This document shows, in pieces, positions 44,572 to 54,420 of a stretch of DNA of 64,000 bases. Numbering within the stretch: the first letter of the stretch is position 1; the number at the start of each line of letters is the position of its first letter. A program made the translations under genes and the position numbers. Origin of the DNA: Cytophagales bacterium (lineage in GTDB: Bacteria > Bacteroidota > Bacteroidia > Cytophagales > Bernardetiaceae); NCBI GenBank assembly GCA_013299045.1, contig JAAFJX010000009.1:62001-126000 (forward strand). Reading direction: 5' to 3'. The notes under the pieces were generated by a model. The model ran no database searches. It worked only from the letters and a program-made list of their open reading frames with translations, and was not told where the DNA came from.

Positions 44572-45792
44572 CTACCTCGCAAAAACTTCTTGCATGGCTT
44601 CGTTAAGAATTTTGCAACATTTTTTTATCTCTACCGTGCTGATAGTCAGAGGCGGGGCAATCCGCATGGAGTTGCTGCAAAACAAAAACCAGTCCGTCAG
44701 AACGCCTTTTTCTATGGCCTTGTCAATGAGAGGCTTCAGAATATCAAAAGAGTCAAACTCCACCGCCATCATCAAGCCTTTATGCCTGACAGCCTTAATG
44801 TTATCGTTTTTGAGCAGGCTGATAAATAGTTGTGCTTTGGCCTCAGCCTCTTCAAAAATTTTGGTGCTTTGCAGGAGTTCTAAAGCAGCTAAGGAAGCCG
44901 CACAAGACACAGGGTGGCCACCGTAAGTGCTGATATGCCCCAAAACAGGGTCGTTTTTGAACAAAGAAAGCAGTTTTTCGGAAGCCGCAAAGCCGCCTAA
45001 GGGCATACCACCACCCATCGCCTTGGCCATGACGACTACGTCCGGCACCACGCCACTGTGTTCAAGCGCCCAAAAGCGCCCTGTTCGCCCAAAACCTGTT
45101 TGAATTTCGTCAAAAATCAAGAGCGCGCCCACTTCGTCGCAACGCTGGCGCAGAGCAGCCAAATACCCCTCGTTTGGCAAGTGTAGGCCCGATTCGGCCT
45201 GAATGGGCTCAACAACTACGGCTGTTGTTTGCTGGTCAATATGCGGCAAAACGCTCAAATCATTGTAGTTATGGATATGAACATTGGGCAAAAGTGGCTG
45301 AAAAGCTGCTTTGAAAGCCTCATTGCCGCAAATTGAGAGCGCACCGTGTGAAGAACCGTGGTAACTGTCGCGGAAGGCCACTATTTTAGAGCGCTTGTTG
45401 GCTCTTTTGGCCAGTTTTAGAGCACCTTCTATGGCTTCGCTGCCCGAATTAACAAAAAAAACTTGCTCAAAACCATTTGGCAGGGTTTTGATGAGCGCCT
45501 TAGCCAAACGCACCTGTGGGCTTTGTACAAACTCACCATAGACCATCAAATGCGTATATTTTTTGAGTTGATGCCTGATAGCGTTCTGAATTTTGATGTT
45601 GGAGTGTCCCAGGTTGCTGACTGCTATTCCAGAAATCAAATCTATGTATTTTTTTCCGCCGCGCCCGTATAAGTAAATACCCTTTGCCCTTAGAACTTCC
45701 AACATAAGCGGGAAGTCGGAGGTTTGCGCTACATATCGCAGAAAGTCTTGACGCACAGGATTAGATTTAGTGTTTGGTAATTTGGCCAGCAA
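44572..45792 (-). CDS. Class III (ArgD-like) PLP aminotransferase
   Basis: 406 residues. PLP-binding elements: NSGSEAIEGALKLAK (phosphate), FRDSYHGSSHGA, VVEPIQAESG, LLIFDEIQTGFGRTG with the Asp that binds the pyridine nitrogen, and VVMAKAMGGGMPLG with the Schiff-base lysine. It resembles acetylornithine/ornithine aminotransferases, but in Bacteroidota many such genes are only annotated as aspartate aminotransferase family. No arginine genes are adjacent, so the substrate is open. It is transcribed alone and ends at the shared hairpin. Confidence 0.9.
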   Translation of the reverse strand: MLAKLPNTKSNPVRQDFLRYVAQTSDFPLMLEVLRAKGIYLYGRGGKKYIDLISGIAVSNLGHSNIKIQNAIRHQLKKYTHLMVYGEFVQSPQVRLAKALIKTLPNGFEQVFFVNSGSEAIEGALKLAKRANKRSKIVAFRDSYHGSSHGALSICGNEAFKAAFQPLLPNVHIHNYNDLSVLPHIDQQTTAVVVEPIQAESGLHLPNEGYLAALRQRCDEVGALLIFDEIQTGFGRTGRFWALEHSGVVPDVVVMAKAMGGGMPLGGFAASEKLLSLFKNDPVLGHISTYGGHPVSCAASLAALELLQSTKIFEEAEAKAQLFISLLKNDNIKAVRHKGLMMAVEFDSFDILKPLIDKAIEKGVLTDWFLFCSNSMRIAPPLTISTVEIKKCCKILNEAMQEVFAR

Positions 45793-45946
45793 ATAAAGGC
45801 TATTTGGCGCGGAAAAGCAAGATTATTGGAGATAAGTATTTTAATGAACTCAGGCTATTCCTCCCTCTTTAACAGCCATTTACCTCATCATTGCGCCTCT
45901 GAGCCTGTTTTATAGGCAGGTTTTTTCAAAAGAATATTTGGGATTA

Positions 45947-45978
45947 TTTGGTAGATTCAAAATTTGCTGCTAATTTTG
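45947..45978 (+). promoter_or_regulatory. Promoter of the tRNA-Cys gene
   Basis: TTTG (45947-45950), a 20-base spacer, TAATTTTG (45971-45978), 15 bases before the mature tRNA 5' end: an ideal fit to the Bacteroidota consensus. Confidence 0.75.
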
Positions 45979-45993
45979 CCTCTCAATACAAAA

Positions 45994-46064
45994 GGTTACG
46001 TGGCCGAGAGGCTAGGCTCAGCTCTGCAAAAGCTGCTACAGCGGTTCGAATCCGCTCGTAACCT
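45994..46064 (+). tRNA. tRNA-Cys (GCA)
   Basis: 71 bases. Acceptor GGTTACG/CGTAACC (7 pairs), anticodon stem CAGCT/AGCTG around CTGCAAA with anticodon GCA at 46026-46028, and a T arm AGCGG-TTCGAAT-CCGCT. CCA is not encoded. It is followed by a terminator seven bases downstream. Confidence 0.96.
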
Positions 46065-46070
46065 CACTCA

Positions 46071-46111
46071 AAACACCAATCAGCCGCATTGTTGCGCATT
46101 GGTGTTTTTTT
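46071..46111 (+). terminator. Terminator of tRNA-Cys
   Basis: A 10-bp perfect stem AAACACCAAT/ATTGGTGTTT (46071-46080 with 46098-46107), 17-base loop, T run. It also shows that the symporter gene start is at 46148 rather than at 46112. Confidence 0.88.
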
Positions 46112-46147
46112 ATGCCTTTTCTTTCCCTAAAACGATTTAGCAAGAAC

Positions 46148-47638
46148 ATGGAACAGCATTGGATTTTTTTATGTATTCTGGTCGCTTACTTTGCAGTGCT
46201 GATAATCATGGCCGAAATTACTGCCAAAGGCGCTACAAAGGACACGTTTTTTGTGGCCAACCGCAGCGCACCATGGTATCTGGTAGCTTATGGCATGATA
46301 GGCGCGTCCCTCTCGGGAGTAACCTTTATTTCTGTTCCTGGCAGCGTCTTAACGAAATCATTTTCTTACTTTCAGATGGTTTTGGGCTATTTGGTGGGCT
46401 ATTTTATCATTGGTGCTGTGCTGATGCCGCTTTACTACCGCCTCAATTTGGTATCCATTTATACCTACCTGGAAACGCGCTTTGGTTTTTGGTCATATAA
46501 AACAGGGGCTTTTTTCTTTTTGCTGGCACGGACTGTGGGAGCTTCTTTGCGGCTCTATTTGTCCGCTATGGTGCTGCATATCGCTCTTTTTGAACCTCTG
46601 GGCTTCAGTTTTTGGCAAACGAGTATGCTGAGCATTGCCCTGATATGGATTTATACCTACAAAGGGGGCATCAAAACAATCATTTGGACAGACACTCTAC
46701 AAACCAGTTTTATGATAGCGGCTATAGTAGGTTGTGTGGCTTTGATTATGAACGATTTAAACTGGTCTTTGAGCGAGGCAGCCCAGCAACTGAGCGCTTC
46801 GCCACTGACGCAAATTTTCTTTTGGGACGATAGTTTAGACCTCAAGTTTTTGCCAAAACAGTTCTTGGCTGGTGCTTTTATTGCCTTGGTAATGACGGGC
46901 TTAGACCAAGACATGATGCAAAAAAACTTGACTTGCCGCAGCATTGGCGAAGCCCAAAAGAATATGTTTTGGTTCACCATTATTTTGGTAATCGTGAATT
47001 TTATTTTTCTGCTTTTGGGCGCGCTGCTCTATCTTTATGCCGAGCAAAAGGGCTTGAGCCTGCCCACGAAAGACGGTTTGGTGCTTACAGACAAGGTTTT
47101 TCCTTTTCTTGCGCTTGAGCATTTCGGTTTAACTATTGCTATTTTGTTTATGCTGGGGGTGGTGGCTTCTACTTATGCGAGCGCGGACTCCGCTTTGGCC
47201 TCTTTGACCACCTCCTTTTGTGTGGACTTTTTGAGTATTTATAAGCAAACAGACGAAAACAAACAGCAAAAGCAAATTCGCTATGTACATTTGGGCTTTT
47301 CAGCGCTTTTGGTGGTTATGATGCTTATTTTTGCGGCTTTGGTAGAAAAATACCCCAGCACCAACGTCATAGGCATTGTTTTTAGGGCAGCAGGCTATAC
47401 CTATGGGCCTTTGCTTGGCTTATACGCTTTGGGGCTGCTCACCAAGCGCAAGTTGCGGGACGCGCTCGTGCCATACATCTGCTTAGCTGCTCCTGCCCTG
47501 TGCTATTTCTTGAGCGAGTGGCTGGCGAGCAATATCCGTTACAAATTTACAGACGAAATGATTTTGCTGACAGGCTTCGTTACCTTCTTGGGGCTTTGGT
47601 GTATTTCAGAAAAAGGAGAAACACCAGCCAAAGACTAA
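46148..47638 (+). CDS. Sodium:solute symporter (SSS family)
   Basis: 496 residues with about 13 membrane helices. Early segments FFVANRSAPWYLVAYGMIGAS followed by LSGVTFISVPG match SSS helix 1-2 with the sodium site; VLGYLVGYFIIGAVLMPLYYRL and YTYLETRFG are also standard. Helix 8 has SADSALASLTTSF, with the Ser residues of the Na2 site. The substrate (amino acid, sugar, sialate or other) cannot be told. The ATG at 46112 lies within the upstream terminator, so the ATG at 46148 was chosen. Repeat A copy 6 starts 33 bases after the stop. Confidence 0.9.
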   Translation: MEQHWIFLCILVAYFAVLIIMAEITAKGATKDTFFVANRSAPWYLVAYGMIGASLSGVTFISVPGSVLTKSFSYFQMVLGYLVGYFIIGAVLMPLYYRLNLVSIYTYLETRFGFWSYKTGAFFFLLARTVGASLRLYLSAMVLHIALFEPLGFSFWQTSMLSIALIWIYTYKGGIKTIIWTDTLQTSFMIAAIVGCVALIMNDLNWSLSEAAQQLSASPLTQIFFWDDSLDLKFLPKQFLAGAFIALVMTGLDQDMMQKNLTCRSIGEAQKNMFWFTIILVIVNFIFLLLGALLYLYAEQKGLSLPTKDGLVLTDKVFPFLALEHFGLTIAILFMLGVVASTYASADSALASLTTSFCVDFLSIYKQTDENKQQKQIRYVHLGFSALLVVMMLIFAALVEKYPSTNVIGIVFRAAGYTYGPLLGLYALGLLTKRKLRDALVPYICLAAPALCYFLSEWLASNIRYKFTDEMILLTGFVTFLGLWCISEKGETPAKD

Positions 47639-47670
47639 GTTCAGTCATTTGTAGGCCACTTTGTTTAATT

Positions 47671-48371
47671 AGTCTTCCCTTAAAATACATCTAAGATATT
47701 TATAGCATTTCATCTTTAAAATCTCTTAGTTTTTAGCCTATTTTGTCAGATAACTGGCAAAATCTCAAAGGGGCTTCTTACGGCCTGCCACCCCCATCTC
47801 TTACATCTAGCCTTTTCAATACTTCTTCTTTTTATACAATACTATTGGGCGTTCCCGCTTCGCGGTCGTTCGTCTTTGGGCTTCGCTTCGCTTCGGTGCT
47901 ACGCACTAAACCCGCCGCCTCTCTAACGCAAATACAGGCCAATAGACGTACTCAATAACAAAAAAAAAGATAAAGCCGCAAACCCGCTTGATGCCTTTTG
48001 TCCTATTTTGCCTTAGCTATAGGATAGCCGTATCATAGCCGTATGATAGCCGTATCATAGCCGTAGTTGGCCGTACTTTAAAAGTAAAGCCTCTATCTTA
48101 GAAAAGTACAATTATTCGCTTTCCAAAACGTACATCTCTCAGAGAGGTTAATTAAGAGGTTCTTTTTTCACCTAAATTGGCCTTTTGCGAGGCTTGATTT
48201 TTTTGCTATGCCCTACGGTCGGAACTTTCAGCTCATGCTTCGCTTCTGCATCAAGGCAAAAAGTAGAGAAGAGAAGTCTATCAAAGGCCGTCAAGGTGTT
48301 CCCAGAATAGGTAAACTATCCTCCTTAAATTTAGCTTACATCTATTGAATGTACTTTTTAAGGGACGACTA
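47671..48371 (+). mobile_element. Repeat A copy 6, interrupted and partly replaced by repeat B
   Basis: Begins TAGTCTTCCCTTAAAATACA and ends TTTTTAAGGGACGACTA. Left about 120 bases and right about 210 bases match copies 2 and 8; the middle part with the AGCGAATGGCT inverted pair is gone, and repeat B (reverse orientation) stands in its place. The last triplet, on the minus strand, is a TAG closing a 48-codon open frame. Confidence 0.83.
47815..48161 (-). mobile_element. Repeat B copy 2, truncated, nested in repeat A copy 6
   Basis: Reverse orientation to copy 1. It keeps the end CTCTCAGAGAGGTTAATTAAG at 48137-48157, the 11-bp tandem repeat with the same number of units (48014-48077) and the REP-like block (47847-47911). 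It lacks the second inverted end and the C-run tail of copies 1 and 3. The left boundary, near 47815, is approximate. Confidence 0.75.
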
Positions 48372-48515
48372 AATATACAAGTATTTTTGATGCGGAAAAC
48401 CTAGCTCTAGTTGGAGTGGTTGTTGGTTATCCATTTCTTGTTTCAGTCTGTTGATTTCAGCCAACGGTAATTGACTTCCATCTCTATTTTTATGCTGAAC
48501 CTCTGGCTCTGATGC
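48369..48515 (-). pseudogene. Possible gene remnant closed by repeat A
   Basis: A 48-codon minus-strand frame without a start, reading ...LPLAEINRLKQEMDNQQPLQ then LELGFPHQKYLYI and the stop TAG from the end of repeat A copy 6. The composition looks protein-like (amphipathic helix, then a short tail), but a frame of this length can occur by chance. It could be the 3' end of a lost gene. The remaining bases up to 48554 show nothing else. Confidence 0.3.
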
Positions 48516-48554
48516 TCAAATATAACATTTTATTGGTTCTGGAAAGCGGTCATT

Positions 48555-51500
48555 TTATCTGCCAAGCGCACGACGGTAAGCCTCTTGCTTTCCTAGCGGT
48601 ACTTTGGCCTTATTAAAATAGCGTTCGGCCATCTGCAAGTAGCTATTTTTTAAATCAGCCGTAACGCTCATTTCTTGCATAATATCTGCTGCTTTTCTAT
48701 TGCCGTTATTGAGCGGCATTTCAGAATCCTCCTCTGCCGTAAGGCGCGCTTGAAGAAAGTCCTCACATAGAGCAATGGCTCGGCGCGTGCTGCCAGCAGC
48801 CATGTAGGCCGTAGGGACAAGAATTTGCACGCGCTTGTCGGTAGGGGCTTGTTTGAGCAAGCTACGGGCAAGTTTTTTAAGCTCATTTTTTCTGTTATTG
48901 TCTAGCGCATAATAAAGTTGGTTGATGCGCAGTTCAGTCAGCAAGGCGGTTGCTTCGGTGTTGTCTTTGCTTCTCTGAGCGCTTCTTTTGAGCAAATCCG
49001 ATGCGTAGTAATACACAGTGGGTAAAAGTTCTGGCGGAGACATCGTAGCAAAATGTATCATGAATTTGGCATTTTCGAGCAGTAAGGAATCTGTTTTGGC
49101 GCTTTTCATTTGCCAATAGCAAGCACCAAGTACTTCATTGGTGTTTTCTATTTGCCTTTTCATAAGCAAAAATGTAGCGCCGCGCTTCAGGCTATCTGTA
49201 TTGGGGCTTAGGTACATTCCTCTCATGAGCTGTATGTAGCGGCCCAAAACCCCTGCGCGTTTGTCAGGCTGGCCAGCAAAGCGATAATAAAAGTTTTCCA
49301 ATACGAGTAGAGACCTTGTATGAGGCACTTGGCTGTAGAGCAAATTGTGTATTTTGGCCACCGCTACTTGATTCTGAGCACGCTCAAAGCGGTCTAAGAC
49401 GTAACTTGTGGTAGCCCAGTCATTTTTCTGAATCACAATTTGTAATAAACGCTCGTCCAAATGCGGACTCAAATCATAAGCCATATTACCCGCGTCGTTC
49501 AAATGATAGAGAGGGGTAAGGTTGTATTCGTTGTCAGAGGTTTTGATATAATTCACCATTTTGTTATAAATCAGCTTAGACTTATAATCGTCTCCACTCT
49601 TGAGAGAGGGCTTAAACAGTTTAGTGAGTTCAAGAATAGACTCTTCTTGCTCCAGTTTTTGATTAAATGCGTCATTGAACTGCTTTTTGCTAGCCTCAAG
49701 TTTGAATATTTTTGTATAGGCAAAATTGACCCTGTATAAATAATTGTCTTTCAGTATTTTATTTAGCGTCTGAGCTTCCAAAGTAGCATATTCGGCAGAC
49801 GACGTTTTGTTGATATAGGTCGTAAACTCAAGCAACTTTTCTATATCATCGTCGTTCAGAAGCATTTGGGCATAGTGTTCACACAGTTTTTTCTTTTGTT
49901 CGGTGCTTAGCAAATGACTCTTTTTGAAAAGAGTTGCGGCCTCTTTTTGAATAACCTTGTCGTTCAAACAACTTTGGTAGAGAACGTCTAAGAACTTTTT
50001 GGTGTAATTTTTATCCGTAATAAAGGTATCAATTTCGGTATAAATAGCCTCATAAAGCAAAGCAGAGCTAGTATATTGAATTCCTTTGGTCTCTTCCTCT
50101 GCCTGTTTTTTAATCAATGCAAACAAATATTTTTTTAAACCCTCAGTTATCGTCAGAATATCCTGCTTGGTGTACTCCTTTCGGACGCTCTTGTCCTCGT
50201 GGTAGTATTTTAAACCTTGCACGACAAAGTAGGGGTCTTCACTTCTATAAACCTCCGAAAGCGCCGGTATGTAGCCTGCTTTTGTTCTTTCCTCTAAGGA
50301 AAACTTGGGTAGTACATCACTGGCAGCAGAGATAACATTTTCTAGATGATTGTAATTCCATACCACAATGCCTTCCTGCCTGGAACAAGTTATAACCAAA
50401 TTGTTATTGGTGAAACAAACCGAATACATTTTATCTCCTTCAATACCAGACTGGTAGTAGTCCATTAAGCGCCCATATTCATTATACCGCTCTGCCCGCG
50501 TTTTGTCCAAAAGAACAAGTATGTAAGGGTTTCTAAAATTATTCTGGTCGGTTTCTAGCTTGATGGCGCGGTTCTCTAAAAAAACCTCTTGTTCTAAATA
50601 GCTCAAGCCGCGATAGAGCAGGGCTTCGGAGCGAGAGGAGCGAAGCGTGCGTTGAAGCGTATAGAGATTGCTGGAGCGCCAAATGTCAAAGTCAATATTC
50701 CGAAGCGGAAGACGCTCTTGATTTTTTAAGAAACCTGTTTCAACGTCAAAGATGTTCAACAGCAGACTGTCTTCGTAGGGGTCTGAGCTGGCATAAAGCT
50801 CATGAGTAAAAGAAGCATAACGCATATTGCGGATTCGCCCTTTGGTAGAGAAAGTTCTGAGTTTTTCAGGGCTTAGTAGCTTAACCACGGCAATCTCATT
50901 ATTAGCGGTTTGCATCAATACTGCATTGGTATCGCCCATAGAAAGCGGCATTTTCCAGTTGGTTTCATAGGGGCGGCTATAAACAATTTTATCCTCTCTG
51001 ACTGTATGGAGTTGGCCATCGTTTGTTCTCACCATCATATAATCAGCGGCTGGTAGAGCAAGCGCTTCGGTGGGTGTAGCCTTAAAAGGAATTTTTTTTA
51101 AGATACTTCCATTCATATCCAAGATATGAACGGTGTTGTCAGTACAACAGGCTATAATTTTTTCTCCGCTGGCATTGGCGGTCGCATACACATACCAAGC
51201 GTCTTCCTTGGGTGGAATCTGTAATTTCACAAAGCCATTCTGCTCCCAGACACGCAGACGCTTGAGTGGCTTAGAACCTCCCTCTGCTGCCACAAACCAC
51301 TGCAAGTCAGTACTAAAAGCAATATTTTCAAACCCGCCTTCACTAGACTCGAACATCGTACAAAGCTCATTGACCGGAATAAAGGCTTGGTTAAGAATTA
51401 AAATTTTAGAGCTAGAACGTATCATGCTAAACAAACCTAAAGAAATAATTTCGGTATAATTGCCTTCAAAGTTCGTGATATTGTTGATAACCTTGCCAGT

Positions 51501-52667
51501 TGTAACATCTATTTCGGACAGTTGTGTGCGCGAAGAATCCTGCCCAAAGTTACTCAAAACCAAAAAAGCGTTATCTGAGCGCCTGAAAGTAGCAGCTTTA
51601 TAGCCAGAAGCCACTGAATTGTGGGCGGTCAAGTCTGCATTAAGCAGTAGGGTTCGGGTTTCGCTGTCGCCTTCGTATTCTAATCTTGCAATCAAGAATT
51701 GTGTGTTATCAAATTCATACAGAACGAGGCCACGGTCTTGAACTGTATTGTTGTTTTGGACAGAATTAACGCAGCGGCCAGTCCAATCATAGACTTCCAT
51801 GAGCTTGTTTTTTTTATCCGTCAGATATATTTTTTTTCCATCTGCCGTAACTTCTATATTGGTAAACTGGCGCTCAGGTACAGTAAATGAGGTTATTTCG
51901 GTGCCGTCTCTGGCCAATAGGGCACATCGCTCTTGGCCAGCCACCGCAATTTGATTATTGGCTAAAATTTCAAAGTCAGTAATAGGTATGTCGCCTGTTC
52001 GTATGGTGTAGGAGGCATTTTTGTTTTTGAGGTCTTTTACTGTAAGAAAAACATCGTTTTCAATGTAACAGACTTCGTTGCTATTGTATAAAAATGCAGG
52101 TGCAAGCTGTTTGGTAGGCACATTATAGATTTTCTGAGCAGGCAGCCTGTATGAGTTATGCAATATCCGCAAGGCAGATTCCCTAAAGCGGTAATTGTCT
52201 GTAAAAAATTTATTAAGATTAAAAGCCATGCCCAGTAGGTCTAAGGCCATATTCGGGTCTTTGCCTTCAATATTTTGTGCCAAATTAATAAGAGCATTCA
52301 ACTGGGCTTGGTAGCTCGTTATTTGGGCTTGCCTGCTCGTTGAATCCGCTTTGTCGTTGGCGGCGGTCAGCTCTTTCAGCTTGCTTTCAAGGCTTTTATT
52401 TTTTTTGTCTATGGTTTCTGTAGTCTGGTTTTCCGAGTCGTCTAAACGGTCTTGTATAAGATTTCGGTAGTTCTTGGGGCGGTCTGGACAACCAGAGGCT
52501 GCTTCAAGCACCTTCTTGGCCATCACAAACTTCTCTGCTTTTATATAACTATCGGCTTGTTTCATAAGAGCTTGCCAGCAACTACCCTGAGCCAGTGCTC
52601 CGCTTATTTGCCACAATAAAAAAAACAAGACCAGACAGAAACCACGCACTTTTATACCCAAACCCAT
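48555..52667 (-). CDS. Large exported propeller/helical-repeat protein
   Basis: 1370 residues. Signal peptide about 1-26 (ending ALAQG), a helical part with TPR-like ADSYIKAEKFVMAKKVLEAA, a coiled coil about 80-120 (TIDKKNKSLESKLKELTAAN), then a long set of beta-propeller blades (about 170-800) with WD40/YVTN-like turns such as VTADGKKIYLTDKKNKLMEV and VEVWNYNH-type ends. The last 550 residues are helical repeats. This plan is close to Bacteroidota WD40-TPR hybrid proteins of unknown role. The gene stands alone, and no motif gives an activity. The start ATG at 52667 suits the signal peptide. Confidence 0.8.
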   Translation of the reverse strand: MGLGIKVRGFCLVLFFLLWQISGALAQGSCWQALMKQADSYIKAEKFVMAKKVLEAASGCPDRPKNYRNLIQDRLDDSENQTTETIDKKNKSLESKLKELTAANDKADSTSRQAQITSYQAQLNALINLAQNIEGKDPNMALDLLGMAFNLNKFFTDNYRFRESALRILHNSYRLPAQKIYNVPTKQLAPAFLYNSNEVCYIENDVFLTVKDLKNKNASYTIRTGDIPITDFEILANNQIAVAGQERCALLARDGTEITSFTVPERQFTNIEVTADGKKIYLTDKKNKLMEVYDWTGRCVNSVQNNNTVQDRGLVLYEFDNTQFLIARLEYEGDSETRTLLLNADLTAHNSVASGYKAATFRRSDNAFLVLSNFGQDSSRTQLSEIDVTTGKVINNITNFEGNYTEIISLGLFSMIRSSSKILILNQAFIPVNELCTMFESSEGGFENIAFSTDLQWFVAAEGGSKPLKRLRVWEQNGFVKLQIPPKEDAWYVYATANASGEKIIACCTDNTVHILDMNGSILKKIPFKATPTEALALPAADYMMVRTNDGQLHTVREDKIVYSRPYETNWKMPLSMGDTNAVLMQTANNEIAVVKLLSPEKLRTFSTKGRIRNMRYASFTHELYASSDPYEDSLLLNIFDVETGFLKNQERLPLRNIDFDIWRSSNLYTLQRTLRSSRSEALLYRGLSYLEQEVFLENRAIKLETDQNNFRNPYILVLLDKTRAERYNEYGRLMDYYQSGIEGDKMYSVCFTNNNLVITCSRQEGIVVWNYNHLENVISAASDVLPKFSLEERTKAGYIPALSEVYRSEDPYFVVQGLKYYHEDKSVRKEYTKQDILTITEGLKKYLFALIKKQAEEETKGIQYTSSALLYEAIYTEIDTFITDKNYTKKFLDVLYQSCLNDKVIQKEAATLFKKSHLLSTEQKKKLCEHYAQMLLNDDDIEKLLEFTTYINKTSSAEYATLEAQTLNKILKDNYLYRVNFAYTKIFKLEASKKQFNDAFNQKLEQEESILELTKLFKPSLKSGDDYKSKLIYNKMVNYIKTSDNEYNLTPLYHLNDAGNMAYDLSPHLDERLLQIVIQKNDWATTSYVLDRFERAQNQVAVAKIHNLLYSQVPHTRSLLVLENFYYRFAGQPDKRAGVLGRYIQLMRGMYLSPNTDSLKRGATFLLMKRQIENTNEVLGACYWQMKSAKTDSLLLENAKFMIHFATMSPPELLPTVYYYASDLLKRSAQRSKDNTEATALLTELRINQLYYALDNNRKNELKKLARSLLKQAPTDKRVQILVPTAYMAAGSTRRAIALCEDFLQARLTAEEDSEMPLNNGNRKAADIMQEMSVTADLKNSYLQMAERYFNKAKVPLGKQEAYRRALGR

Positions 52668-52834
52668 ACTTGTTGCTATATCTTCTTAGAAAAAAAATTG
52701 GACTGCAAAATACAAATAAAATAGATGCTGCTTCATGAAGTGGTAATAATTTTGTAGGGGTTTAAACCTTACAAGCTGATTCTAATCTAAGCCAAAAACC
52801 GTTGTTTTACAACTTTAAAATTAATCACACGCCT

Positions 52835-54391
52835 ATGGCTAAGTTTCATACTGTCCGTTTATTCCTGCTGCTTGTTTTTATGGCCTTTAACCACCTTGTT
52901 TGGGGGCAAACGTACGTAGAAGACGTAGCGCCTATCATTTACAACAACTGCACGTCTTGCCACCGAAGCGGCAACATTGCACCTTTTAGCCTAACAGGCT
53001 ACGAGGAGGTCAAAGCATTTAGTACAAGCATACGCGGCTCTGTTCTTTCGCGTGAAATGCCGCCTTGGCCTCCAGACCCTAGCTACAGTCGTTTTCAGCA
53101 CGAAAGAACGCTTACTGACGTACAAATTCAAACAATTGTTTCTTGGATAGATAAGGGTATGCCGCAAGGCGACCCCAGTAAAGAGCCAGCTAAACCCAAG
53201 TATGACGAAATTGAAGATTTGGGAACGCCAGACCTTGTTTTAAAAATGAAAACAGCTTACACGCACAAAGGGACTGGTACAGATATGTACCGCGTTATGG
53301 TTGTACCTACTGGCCTCAAAGAAGACAAAATGATTAAGGCCATTGCGGTTGTGCCAGGAAACCGCGATATTGTTCACCACGTTATAACCGCCTTAGATAC
53401 CACCGGGCAAGCCCGCATTCTTGATGCTGCAGACCCGCTTGAGGGCTACGAACAGTATGGTGGCTTTGGCTTTCAAACAGCCACCAATAACTTTCATAAC
53501 TGGGTGCCGGGAGCTTCTTTTTTGACTACTTTCCCTAAAAATATGGGCAAGGTTTTGTTCAAAAATACCGACTTACTCATGCAAATGCACTATGCGCCCA
53601 GTAATAGCGATGCCACAGACCAGAGCATGGTTTATATCTATTATGCAGACGAACCTACTGAAAGAACGATTGTTACACAGCCTGTTATTAACCCCCTGTT
53701 TCTGAACGAGGAGTTTCTTATTCCGGCCAACACAGTCAAAACCTTTAGAGCAGACCTCACCATTCCAAGAGATATATCTTTGCTGGGTGTAGCACCGCAC
53801 GCTCACAATTTAGGCAAAAGTTTTGAGGTTTATGCTATTCCTCCACGCAGCAACGATACCATTAAACTTATACGCATCAATGAGTGGGATTTCCATTGGC
53901 AAGGACAATACAATTTTAACAAGCTGATAAAAATTCCGCGCGGCTCAAAACTCTATGCCAAGGCTGTTTATGATAACACAGAAGCCAACCATCACAATCC
54001 AAATAGTCCACCTAAGGATATGCGCTGGGGCGAAAGTACCTCTGAAGAAATGTTTTTGGTCTATTTCTCCTACATACCATACAAAGCAGGCGACGAAGAT
54101 ATAGAGTTGGTTACATCTATTCAGGAGAATCAAGCAGAAAAGATTAGAATGAACCTTTTCCCGAATCCTGCCCAGACACAGGTACTTATCCAAGTAGAGA
54201 GCGTTCCGCAGCGTGTAGAAGTGGTGGATATGCTAGGGCAAGTGGTGAGCGTACCAACGTGGGAGCAGCAGCGCATTGGCAATACTTATCAAATTAGCAG
54301 CAATGTGAGCACTCTGACAAATGGGCTTTATGAAGTGCGGATACTTACCGAAAAAGGTCAAGCATCGCGAAAAATGCTAATTGTTAGGTAA
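52835..54391 (+). CDS. Secreted cytochrome-c/copper monooxygenase-like protein with T9SS tail
   Basis: 518 residues. Signal peptide about 1-25 (ending LVWGQ); a c-type haem site NNCTSCHRSG early in the mature part with PFSLTGYEEV and REMPPWPPDP, the pattern of the small cytochrome domain found before ascorbate-dependent monooxygenase C-terminal folds; then histidine-rich metal-site candidates VHHVITALD, LMQMHYAPS and VAPHAHNLGK; a Met in TSEEMFLVYF; and a C-terminal type A sorting domain starting NLFPNPAQTQVLIQVE. It is thus likely exported by T9SS and fixed to the surface. ATG 52835 was preferred to TTG 52802. The reaction is not proven, but redox chemistry at the cell surface is likely. Confidence 0.82.
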   Translation: MAKFHTVRLFLLLVFMAFNHLVWGQTYVEDVAPIIYNNCTSCHRSGNIAPFSLTGYEEVKAFSTSIRGSVLSREMPPWPPDPSYSRFQHERTLTDVQIQTIVSWIDKGMPQGDPSKEPAKPKYDEIEDLGTPDLVLKMKTAYTHKGTGTDMYRVMVVPTGLKEDKMIKAIAVVPGNRDIVHHVITALDTTGQARILDAADPLEGYEQYGGFGFQTATNNFHNWVPGASFLTTFPKNMGKVLFKNTDLLMQMHYAPSNSDATDQSMVYIYYADEPTERTIVTQPVINPLFLNEEFLIPANTVKTFRADLTIPRDISLLGVAPHAHNLGKSFEVYAIPPRSNDTIKLIRINEWDFHWQGQYNFNKLIKIPRGSKLYAKAVYDNTEANHHNPNSPPKDMRWGESTSEEMFLVYFSYIPYKAGDEDIELVTSIQENQAEKIRMNLFPNPAQTQVLIQVESVPQRVEVVDMLGQVVSVPTWEQQRIGNTYQISSNVSTLTNGLYEVRILTEKGQASRKMLIVR

Positions 54392-54420
54392 TTACCTTAG
54401 AAAGCCTTTGCAAGGACATA

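Noticed and set aside
46112-46147. Upstream ATG (46112) as start of the symporter
   Set aside because: It lies directly behind the T run of the tRNA-Cys terminator; the ATG at 46148 gives the normal family start.
47743-47958. Frames in repeat B reading GVPASRSFVFGLRFASVLRT in two copies
   Set aside because: Identity comes from the conserved palindromic DNA block; the frames differ in start and end, lack any start signal and sit in repeats.
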